Source: Thermoplasmata archaeon (GTDB lineage Archaea; Thermoplasmatota; Thermoplasmata; Lutacidiplasmatales; UBA184). From it: a stretch of 9,584 nt of DNA. Numbering within the stretch: position 1 is the first letter of the stretch; the number at the start of each line of letters is the position of its first letter. The translations under genes were made by a program, and so were the position numbers. Shown here piece after piece: positions 1-4,836 of this stretch. The notes below the pieces were generated by a model. That model was not told the DNA's origin. It searched no databases and was given only the letters and a program-made list of their open reading frames with translations. The stretch is from positions 1 to 9,584 of the forward strand of contig JAKIWU010000041.1 in the NCBI GenBank assembly GCA_022749905.1. Direction: 5' to 3'.

Positions 1-312
1 GGAGCGGCCGTCCGGTTCGAGATCGGCGATGATGCCGTCAATCCGGGCGATGTCCGCGCGCTTAATCAGCCCGAGCGGGAGCACGACTTTGGCCGCGTCG
101 TTGAACGAGACGAGACCGAAGGCGCTCCGCGACGACTGGGCGTGGCGCACGATCCGGCCCACGGCCGAGCGTGCGATCTCGATCTTTTCGCGCTCGGGTC
201 CTGCGGGGTCGGGAAGGGGGGCCCGCATCGAGCGCGAAAGGTCGAGGACCAGAACCTGCCGTTGAGACGCCGGGAGCGCCCGGTCGGGCTCCTGCACGGG
301 GGTCGCATCCAT
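1..312 (-). CDS. VWA domain protein, partial (3' end beyond window)
   Basis: The reading frame is open from the ATG at 312 to the left edge (104 codons), so only the N-terminal part is visible. After a short polar leader, a beta strand (QVLVLDLSRSM, residues 19-29) carries the metal-ion-dependent adhesion site motif DxSxS (D24, S26, S28) that opens a von Willebrand factor A domain. A helix follows, then a second strand (FGLVSFNDAAKVVLPLG), also typical of the fold. No signal peptide or membrane segment is visible, so this part looks cytoplasmic. The ATG is favoured because GAGGG (complement of 323-327) lies about 10 nt upstream. The frame stays open back to a stop at 394-396, but without another ATG, GTG or TTG before residue 1. 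VWA proteins often bind a partner through the metal site, and the partner and role here are unknown. The gene is divergent from eS17. Confidence 0.72.
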   Translation of the reverse strand, partial: MDATPVQEPDRALPASQRQVLVLDLSRSMRAPLPDPAGPEREKIEIARSAVGRIVRHAQSSRSAFGLVSFNDAAKVVLPLGLIKRADIARIDGIIADLEPDGRS

Positions 313-323
313 CCCGACGGTTC

Positions 324-336
324 CCTCGTACCGAGG
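324..336 (-). repeat. Small hairpin in the VWA leader covering its Shine-Dalgarno
   Basis: CCTCG-TAC-CGAGG is a perfect 5-bp inverted repeat with a 3-nt loop, ending 12 nt upstream of the VWA start codon. In the minus-strand transcript the 3' arm contains the GAGG that serves as the presumed Shine-Dalgarno. The hairpin could therefore hide the ribosome site, or the DNA could be a small operator. The stem is short and may be chance in GC-rich sequence. Confidence 0.3.
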
Positions 337-399
337 TACCTTCCGGCCACCGACGAATCGGGGCAGGTCGAGGCGCCCGGTCTCGGAACGGATTTAGCC

Positions 400-413
400 G
401 GTATAGGGTATTT
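400..413 (-). promoter_or_regulatory. Possible TATA box for the VWA gene
   Basis: Read on the minus strand, AAATACCCTATACC is the only AT-rich island between the VWA start and eS17. It would put transcription start near 380 and leave a leader of about 65-70 nt before the ATG at 312. The match to an archaeal TATA box is poor, so this is tentative. Apart from this element and the eS17 promoter, nothing recognisable (no tRNA, repeat array or small gene) was seen in 313-586. Confidence 0.25.
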
Positions 414-537
414 GAGGGTTCCGAAGCAGAGGCGGAGGCGAGCTCGACGAGTTCGCTCGCGCAAACTCGGGATTCCCATCGAGGACCGCGGGGCACGGGG
501 TCACGGGGGTTGGACCGTCCTCAGCTGTTTCGGACCG

Positions 538-554
538 CCGTTCCGCAGGAACGG
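538..554. repeat. Inverted repeat abutting the eS17 TATA box
   Basis: CCGTTCC-GCA-GGAACGG is a perfect 7-bp inverted repeat with a 3-nt spacer. It ends at 554, immediately before the TATA-like element that starts at 555. This is where the TFB recognition element lies, so a regulator bound here could block or recruit the basal machinery. The half-site size suits a dimeric helix-turn-helix regulator. No regulator is identified. Confidence 0.45.
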
Positions 555-561
555 TTATATG
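555..561 (+). promoter_or_regulatory. TATA box of the eS17 gene (leaderless)
   Basis: TTATATG lies about 26-32 nt before the eS17 ATG at 587, the distance expected if transcription starts at or next to the start codon. No Shine-Dalgarno is present between the box and the ATG, which agrees with a leaderless mRNA. Confidence 0.65.
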
Positions 562-586
562 ACGGGCCCAGGTCCGAACGACCCTC

Positions 587-811
587 ATGGGCAACATCCG
601 GCAGACGTACATCAAGCGGATCGCGATCGAGCTGGTTCGCAACTATCCCGAGTCGTTCAAGGGAGGGTACGCGGAGAACCGGAAGAAAGTTCTCGAGCTG
701 ACCGATCTCCAAGTGATGGTCGACGGGAAGCCGACGATCACCTACAAGAAGCTCGTCAACCGGATCGCGGGCTACACATGCAGGTACGTCAAGCGACGTC
801 GCGGAACCTAG
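587..811 (+). CDS. rps17e: Ribosomal protein eS17
   Basis: This is a small-subunit ribosomal protein of the archaeal/eukaryotic type, 74 residues and basic. The N-terminus MGNIRQTYIKRIAIELVRNY is the hallmark of eS17, followed by the acidic-to-basic helix and the conserved NRIAGY block at residues 58-63. Most archaeal versions place NRIAGY soon after LTD/LTN. Here about a dozen extra residues (around 43-55, VMVDGKPTITYKK) separate the two, and the tail ends in a short Arg/Lys run. The ATG is fixed by the conserved N-terminus and by the TATA box about 27 nt upstream. It is monocistronic and convergent with aIF6, with only 13 nt between the two stop codons. Confidence 0.93.
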   Translation: MGNIRQTYIKRIAIELVRNYPESFKGGYAENRKKVLELTDLQVMVDGKPTITYKKLVNRIAGYTCRYVKRRRGT

Positions 812-824
812 GGCGACACTCCCT

Positions 825-1490
825 CTAGTCGAAGATCCCGAAGCCTTCCTGCAGGTGGACGATCTCCACCGTCGTGGTCGGCCGGCCGACCAGTACTCCG
901 CGCGTGTTCGCGGCGAGGCACGCGCCGACGACGGGGACTCCGAAGTTCGCAGTCGAGCGGTGTGCGGGGACCTTCAACACCTCGACGAGCCGTTCGACTT
1001 CGCGATCGGTCGCACGCGGATGGACGACGAGCCCCTGGTTGGTCGCCGACGCGGCCATGCCGACGGTCCCGAGCCCCGCAACGGTCCCATGCCGGGCCGG
1101 AACCCGCAGCGCGCGGCCGATCTTCTCGACCGCATCATCGCTGAACTCGGGATGCACGACCGCTCCCGAGTCGTTCGCGAGCACGTTGTTGCCGAGGGCA
1201 TTCTGCCGGCTCACGATCGGGACCACGGGTGCGAGGCGTTCGAGGACCACACGCTCCCGTTCGTCGAGACCGACTCCTACGACTACCCCATGCGAGTTGA
1301 AGGCGACCAGCGCGCCGACGAGCTCCGTCCCCATGACGCTAGTGCGTACCGACGGGACTCCAAGGAGCCGTTCGGCGTCGCGGAGGACGTCATTCGGGGT
1401 GCTGGGCGGGGCGACGAGGCCGGACTCGGAGCCGCGCAGATAGACGCCGAGGTAGGGCGAGCCGGCGATGAGCGCGCGGCCGACGGGCAC
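825..1490 (-). CDS. eif6: Translation initiation factor aIF6
   Basis: This 221-residue protein is full length for aIF6, the pentein-fold factor that binds the large ribosomal subunit near uL14 and keeps it from joining the small subunit prematurely. The five-fold repeat is visible as recurring strand-turn-helix units, for example GVVVGVGLDERERVVLERL, GAVVHPEFSDDAVEKIGRAL and GLVVHPRATDREVERLVEVL, with the typical NDSGAVVHP segment in the middle. The start is GTG at 1490, with GAGGT (complement of 1499-1503) 8 nt upstream. It is the last gene of the eS19-PDCD5-eL39-eL31-aIF6 operon, 21 nt after eL31. This gene order is widely conserved in archaea, which supports the call. In many genomes LX, prefoldin alpha and FtsY follow, and here they do not. 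Confidence 0.95.
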   Translation of the reverse strand: MPVGRALIAGSPYLGVYLRGSESGLVAPPSTPNDVLRDAERLLGVPSVRTSVMGTELVGALVAFNSHGVVVGVGLDERERVVLERLAPVVPIVSRQNALGNNVLANDSGAVVHPEFSDDAVEKIGRALRVPARHGTVAGLGTVGMAASATNQGLVVHPRATDREVERLVEVLKVPAHRSTANFGVPVVGACLAANTRGVLVGRPTTTVEIVHLQEGFGIFD

Positions 1491-1503
1491 CCGACCGGAC
1501 CTC

Positions 1504-1520
1504 GGGGGAGATTATCCCCC
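1504..1520 (-). repeat. GC hairpin over the eL31 stop codon
   Basis: GGGGGA-GATTA-TCCCCC forms a perfect 6-bp stem with a 5-nt loop. On the minus-strand transcript the eL31 stop codon TAA (1512-1514) lies in the loop. The Shine-Dalgarno of aIF6 begins directly after the hairpin. The position suggests a role in RNA processing or in translational coupling between the two genes, but this is inferred from position alone. Confidence 0.4.
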
Positions 1521-1808
1521 CTCCAAGAGGTCGACCTCGATGAGGCCGTCCTCGAACCGGATCGCCTTCACGCGGACCCGGCTCGGAATGTGCTGGACGC
1601 CCCGCTCCCAGATGTGCTCGTTGAGACGCGGGTCGATCCACACGTCCTCGATCTTGCCCTTCATGTGGCGCGTGATGAACCTGCGGACCGTCTCGAGCGC
1701 GTGACCGGCCCGTCGCTTTCGGGACGGCTGGTGCATGCTCGCCCTCAGGGGGATGATGAACTCCCGCTCGAGCTCTTCCGTGCGTCGCGTCTCGGTCTTC
1801 TTCGCCAT
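1512..1808 (-). CDS. rpl31e: Ribosomal protein eL31
   Basis: This large-subunit protein near the exit tunnel is 98 residues long, within the usual archaeal range. The core shows EREFIIPLRASMHQPSRKRR followed by AGHALETVRRFITRHMK and a DVWIDPRLNEHIWERG segment, all characteristic of eL31. The last strand (RVRVKAIRFEDGLIEVDLLEG) completes the fold. The ATG at 1808 is preceded by GAGGCGG, which overlaps the eL39 stop codon, and the intergenic gap is only 9 nt. This points to translational coupling in the operon. Confidence 0.95.
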   Translation of the reverse strand: MAKKTETRRTEELEREFIIPLRASMHQPSRKRRAGHALETVRRFITRHMKGKIEDVWIDPRLNEHIWERGVQHIPSRVRVKAIRFEDGLIEVDLLEGG

Positions 1809-1817
1809 CGAACCGCC

Positions 1818-1976
1818 TCAGAGATGGAGGTGACCACGGCGCCAGGTGCGCCGCTTCGGGTGCCGCGTCACTGTGCGGTTCGTCCGCTGCATGACCCACG
1901 CGGGAACGCGGCGGTTGCTCTTCGTGGCGCGATTGAGGCGCCGCTTGCGTGCCAGGCTCTTCCGACGATTCGCCAT
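1818..1976 (-). CDS. rpl39e: Ribosomal protein eL39
   Basis: This is a 52-residue, very basic protein, easily missed because of its size. It begins [20 protein letters not shown] and ends [11 protein letters not shown], with the invariant-looking [10 protein letters not shown] in the middle. This is the complete eL39, which lines the polypeptide exit tunnel. The length equals the family norm. A GGGGG-rich Shine-Dalgarno (AAGGGGGTC) lies shortly before the ATG. It sits 12 nt after the PDCD5-family gene and 9 nt before eL31, the standard archaeal order. Confidence 0.95.
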   Translation of the reverse strand: MANRRKSLARKRRLNRATKSNRRVPAWVMQRTNRTVTRHPKRRTWRRGHLHL

Positions 1977-1988
1977 CGACTGACCCCC

Positions 1989-2348
1989 TTACCGCCTCGT
2001 AATCTTGATCTCGCGTCGCTCGGGCATGATACGTTCGAGGATGGCCCTTAGCATCGCGTCATCGATCGCCCGAGGGAGCCGTCCCGAGCTCGCGAGCCCG
2101 ATGATCTGCTGTTCCACCGCGGACGCGACATCCGGCTTCGCGAGCCGGATCCGACCCAGGCGCTCGCGGGCTTCCGGCGTGAGAATGCGCCGAAGGAGTT
2201 CCGCGCGTTCGGCCTCGCGTCGGTCCATCTCCGCTTGCTGGGCCGCATACGCCTGGACGTTCGGGGAGCCGGCGCCCTGCATGGAAGCGATCTCCCGGAG
2301 ACGCCGCTTGCGGAGCTCGGCGAGCTCAGGGTCGGAGTCGTACGCCAT
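1989..2348 (-). CDS. PDCD5-family DNA-binding protein
   Basis: This 119-residue protein belongs to the archaeal PDCD5/TFAR19 family of small helical, nucleic-acid-binding proteins. It has a charged helical N-terminus (ELAELRKRRLREIASMQG), a second long helix rich in Gln, Arg and Glu, and the diagnostic RRILTPEARERLGRIRLAKP block at about residues 53-72. The C-terminal part carries the usual ...AVEQQIIGLASSGRL... segment. The end (ERREIKITRR) is basic, as in relatives. The molecular role in archaea is uncertain. Linkage to ribosomal genes suggests a job near translation or in nucleic-acid binding. The gene lies between eS19 (30 nt) and eL39 (12 nt). Confidence 0.9.
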   Translation of the reverse strand: MAYDSDPELAELRKRRLREIASMQGAGSPNVQAYAAQQAEMDRREAERAELLRRILTPEARERLGRIRLAKPDVASAVEQQIIGLASSGRLPRAIDDAMLRAILERIMPERREIKITRR

Positions 2349-2378
2349 CGGAATCCGTCCCCTGCAGGCATCGACCCA

Positions 2379-2834
2379 TCAGAGATACTTGGCGAGTTCG
2401 GGACGGGTCTCGGAAAGTTCCTTCAGGGCAGTCCGAGACGCGCCGTCGAGAAGCTTGAGCCCCGCGGCGCTGATCCCGCGCCCGCGGTTCTTGTAGACAC
2501 GGAGGAGGCCGGATTTCTCGAGTTGCTGGACGATCTCCCGGAGGATGGCTCGCGAACCGGTGCGGGAGTGGTACGGGGCCGAGCCACGGTCGCGTCGTCC
2601 ACCGTAGTCGGCGGAGAGCCTTTGGACTCCGGTCGTTCCTTTCAGGTAGATCTTCCGGAGGACGGACGCGCTCCGCAGGTACCACCAATCAGGTTGCGTC
2701 GGAGCTTGCTGCCGGCTCACCCCGGTCTTCGCATACGCCGACCACGCTGGGGGGGTCACGAGCTTGCGCTCCCGGAGCTCCGTCGCCACGCGCGGCAGAA
2801 GCCGGGACGCCGGTACGTCGTACGCATGAGGCAT
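2379..2834 (-). CDS. rps19e: Ribosomal protein eS19
   Basis: This 151-residue small-subunit protein starts with YDVPASRLLPRVA, the usual eS19 opening. It continues with the aromatic core PDWWYLRSASVLRKIYLKG (WWYxRxASxLRxxY) and the conserved YGGRRDRGSAPYH basic patch, then the winged-helix C-terminus (LQQLEK-type helix, GLLRVYKNRGRGISAAGLKLLD). Length is normal for archaea. The ATG at 2834 is supported by the conserved N-terminus and by a TATA box centred about 27 nt upstream, giving a leaderless mRNA. It is the first gene of the five-gene translation operon and is divergent from the molybdenum enzyme operon. Confidence 0.95.
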   Translation of the reverse strand: MPHAYDVPASRLLPRVATELRERKLVTPPAWSAYAKTGVSRQQAPTQPDWWYLRSASVLRKIYLKGTTGVQRLSADYGGRRDRGSAPYHSRTGSRAILREIVQQLEKSGLLRVYKNRGRGISAAGLKLLDGASRTALKELSETRPELAKYL

Positions 2835-2856
2835 GGGGCGCGCCCACCCGGTGGTG

Positions 2857-2866
2857 ATATTTAAAG
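2857..2866. promoter_or_regulatory. Shared, near-symmetric TATA element between eS19 and the molybdoenzyme operon
   Basis: ATATTTAAAG on the plus strand reads CTTTAAATAT on the minus strand, close to the archaeal TATA consensus. On the minus strand it sits about 23-32 nt before the eS19 ATG, which fits a leaderless start. On the plus strand it would put transcription start near 2886-2890, just before a GGAGGT at 2891-2896. No second AT-rich island exists in the divergent gap. Use for eS19 is well supported and use in the other direction is inferred. Confidence 0.6.
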
Positions 2867-2890
2867 TGACAGGCCGATTCCTCCCGAGAC

Positions 2891-2896
2891 GGAGGT
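2891..2896 (+). promoter_or_regulatory. Shine-Dalgarno that selects a CTG start
   Basis: GGAGGT is a near-perfect Shine-Dalgarno. The only near-cognate codon of the nucleotidyltransferase frame at proper distance is CTG at 2906, 9 nt downstream. No ATG, GTG or TTG occurs in this frame between the upstream stop (TGA just after the TATA box) and the ATG at 2975. That ATG is too late for the conserved N-terminal motif. Confidence 0.55.
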
Positions 2897-2905
2897 TCGA
2901 GCGCT

Positions 2906-3553
2906 CTGACCGTTGAAAACCCCGCCGGGACTCCCCGAACGCCCGCGGCCATCCTCCTCTCGGGCGGTGCGTCGATGCGATTCGGCGGGCGAGCGAAGGC
3001 GTTGCTTCCGGTCGGCTCCGAAAGCGTGCTCGGGCGGATGATCCGGATCGTCCGGAATGCGGAGCTGGACCCCGTCATCGTCGTGGTCGGCGCTCACTCC
3101 CGCGAGATCGCCGCATCGGTTGCGCGGGATGACGTGCGGATCGTCGAGAACCTAGCGTGGGCGGAGGGTCGGACCGGTTCCGTGCAGCGAGGGATCCGGG
3201 AGGCGGACGGTTCGGACGCGCTCCTCTGGCCCGTCGACCATCCGTTTGCTCTCGAGCGGACGGTGCGAACGCTGTTGGCGAGCCTCGGACGCGACGATCT
3301 CGCGGTGTGGACCATCCCGACCTTCGAGGGACGCGGCGGTCATCCGGTGCTGATTCGGTCTGCGGCGCACACCGCGGTCCTTGACCTCCCACGGAATGCG
3401 CCCTTGCGTTCCCTCCTCCCAAAGCTCGGGCCGCAGGTGCGGCGGATTCCTGTCGGGGATCCGGGCGTCGTCGCAGAGGCCGACACCCCGGAGTCCTATG
3501 CCCACGGGTACTCCGAATGGATCGCGCGAGGGGGCGAAACCGATGGACCGTAG
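2906..3553 (+). CDS. MobA/MocA-like molybdenum cofactor nucleotidyltransferase
   Basis: This GT-A-fold nucleotidyltransferase of the NTP_transf_3 group is 215 residues long if started at CTG 2906. The nucleotide-binding loop LSGGASMRFGGRAKALLPVG lies at residues 18-37, with K31 the conserved lysine. The metal-binding aspartate is in PVDHP (D111), where MocA relatives have GDQP or VDHP. The block ENLAWAEGRTGSVQRGI is the usual base-recognition region. In the xanthine oxidase family such enzymes convert molybdopterin to a dinucleotide (usually cytosine) form. Its place before xdhC and three hydroxylase subunits fits that role. The first in-frame ATG (2975) is residue 24, inside the loop, so a start there would remove the first strand and the GG. 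A CTG start, or a sequencing error upstream, is needed. It overlaps xdhC by 11 nt. The exact nucleotide used cannot be told from the sequence. Confidence 0.82.
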   Translation: MTVENPAGTPRTPAAILLSGGASMRFGGRAKALLPVGSESVLGRMIRIVRNAELDPVIVVVGAHSREIAASVARDDVRIVENLAWAEGRTGSVQRGIREADGSDALLWPVDHPFALERTVRTLLASLGRDDLAVWTIPTFEGRGGHPVLIRSAAHTAVLDLPRNAPLRSLLPKLGPQVRRIPVGDPGVVAEADTPESYAHGYSEWIARGGETDGP

Positions 3554-4385
3554 ACTCACGCGGGAGGCGCTTCGGTTGATGAAGGCCCATCTATCGTTCG
3601 CACGGGCAACGGTCGTCCGAGCCACCGATTCCGTTCCGGGCAAGGTCGGGGCGACGATGCTCGTGCGTCAGGACGGTTCTGCTGTAGGCACCGTCGGGGG
3701 CGCCGCGCTCGAGGAGGAAGTGAAGGCGCTCGCGAGCAAGGCGATCCTCGAGCGCGCAAGCTCCTACCAACACTTCGAGCTCAAGAGCTGGGTCGAGGGC
3801 GGTCTCCCGAGCCTCTGCGGCGGAGCGGTCGACATCCTCATCGAGTTCGTGCCCGCCAGACCGAACGTTCTGCTCTGGGGCGGCGGCCACGTCGCGCACG
3901 CCTTAGCGCGCATCCTCCCGACCCTTCAGTACGATTACTCGGTCGCCGACGACCGGCCGGACTGGATCGGGGCGGACCGGTTCGCGGACGCGGAGCGACG
4001 AGAGGCCGTCGGGCCTTCGGAGCTCTTCGACCGCCTCGCGCCCGAGGAGTTCACGCATCTATTCGTCCTGGGGTACGATGCGCGCAAGGACACCGACGTC
4101 CTCCAGGCAGCGCTCGCGCGCTTCCCGAATGCGATCGGATTCATCGCGAGCCGTGCGAAGCGCGCTCACATCTTCGCGGAGCTCCGGCGCCGGGGAGCCT
4201 CCGAGGCAGAGATCGGTCGGATCCACGCGCCTGTGGGTCTCGCGATCGGAGCGGAGACACCGGAGGAGATCGCGATCAGCATCGTCGCCGAGCTCGTCCG
4301 CGGCCTCCATCCCGAACGTACCGATAAGAACCCCGACGCCTCCCGTGCGAGCACTGCGCCGCATGGAGCGAGGGCCCGCCGGTAG
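3543..4385 (+). CDS. xdhC: XdhC/CoxI-family molybdoenzyme maturation factor
   Basis: This 280-residue protein shows both XdhC domains. The N-terminal XdhC_CoxI domain carries VGATMLVRQDGSAVGTVGG (residues 35-53) and a LCGGAVDILIE segment at 91-101. The C-terminal Rossmann domain begins LLWGGGHVAHALARIL (110-125), continues through THLFVLGYDARKD, and ends with IGAETPEEIAISIVAELV, the family signature. XdhC proteins bind the molybdenum cofactor, help add its equatorial sulfur, and hand it to a xanthine oxidase-family apoenzyme. They are not part of the final enzyme. The ATG at 3543 overlaps the previous gene by 11 nt and follows GAGGGGGCG. A polar tail of about 25 residues (after 257) is poorly conserved and overlaps the next gene by 23 nt. 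Its position beside its likely client supports the function. Confidence 0.9.
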   Translation: MDRRLTREALRLMKAHLSFARATVVRATDSVPGKVGATMLVRQDGSAVGTVGGAALEEEVKALASKAILERASSYQHFELKSWVEGGLPSLCGGAVDILIEFVPARPNVLLWGGGHVAHALARILPTLQYDYSVADDRPDWIGADRFADAERREAVGPSELFDRLAPEEFTHLFVLGYDARKDTDVLQAALARFPNAIGFIASRAKRAHIFAELRRRGASEAEIGRIHAPVGLAIGAETPEEIAISIVAELVRGLHPERTDKNPDASRASTAPHGARARR

Positions 4386-4836
4386 CATTCGCGTCAACGG
4401 CCAGTCGTACGATCGTCCGTTCCCCCCGGAACGGATCCTCCTCGACCTCCTCCGGGAGGATTTCAACCTCACCGGAACGAAGCGCGGGTGCGACCTCGGC
4501 ACCTGCGGATGCTGCACGGTGTGGATCGACGGGGTGCCGACGCTCTCCTGCCTGACCCTCGCGGCGCTCGCGGAGGGGCACACGATCACGACCGTCGAGG
4601 GCCTCTCGAGCCCCTCGGAGCTCCATGCGGTTCAGCGGGCCTTCGTCGAGCGCGGGGCAACGCAGTGCGGGTTCTGTACGCCCGGCTTCATCATGACGGC
4701 CGCCGCGCTCCTCCGGGATCAGCCCCATCCCAGCCGGGAAGAGATCACGAAGGCGATCTCGGGCAACCTCTGCCGCTGTACCGGCTACTCGAAGATCATC
4801 GAGGCCATCGAGGTCGCGGCGGCGGGGACCGGATAG
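4363..4836 (+). CDS. hcrC: 4-hydroxybenzoyl-CoA reductase-like [2Fe-2S] subunit
   Basis: This 157-residue small subunit of a xanthine oxidase-family enzyme carries two [2Fe-2S] clusters. The plant-type ferredoxin domain binds one cluster through C43, C48, C51 and C63 (GCDLGTCGCCTV ... LSC). The helical domain binds the second through C102, C105, C137 and C139 (QCGFCTPGF ... NLCRCTGYSKI), and the Gln before C102 usually contacts the cofactor. It passes electrons between the FAD/Fe-S subunit and the Mo site. Length matches HcrC (about 160). No Tat signal is visible, so the complex should be cytoplasmic. The start is ATG 4363, and an in-frame GTG at 4345 would add six residues. Neither has a clear Shine-Dalgarno, so translation is probably coupled to xdhC, which it overlaps by 23 nt. 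The small subunit alone does not define the substrate. Confidence 0.9.
   Translation: MERGPAGSIRVNGQSYDRPFPPERILLDLLREDFNLTGTKRGCDLGTCGCCTVWIDGVPTLSCLTLAALAEGHTITTVEGLSSPSELHAVQRAFVERGATQCGFCTPGFIMTAAALLRDQPHPSREEITKAISGNLCRCTGYSKIIEAIEVAAAGTG

Noticed and set aside
313..586. tRNA, small RNA or CRISPR repeat in the VWA-eS17 gap
   Set aside because: No cloverleaf, repeated unit or conserved RNA motif was seen, only promoter-like elements and short inverted repeats.
855..2051. Plus-strand open frame of about 400 codons across aIF6, eL31 and eL39
   Set aside because: It runs antisense through three conserved translation genes and resembles no protein family.
2975..3553. Nucleotidyltransferase starting at the ATG at 2975
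   Set aside because: It would delete the first strand and the GG of the nucleotide-binding loop, and no Shine-Dalgarno sits before it. The conserved sequence clearly begins upstream.
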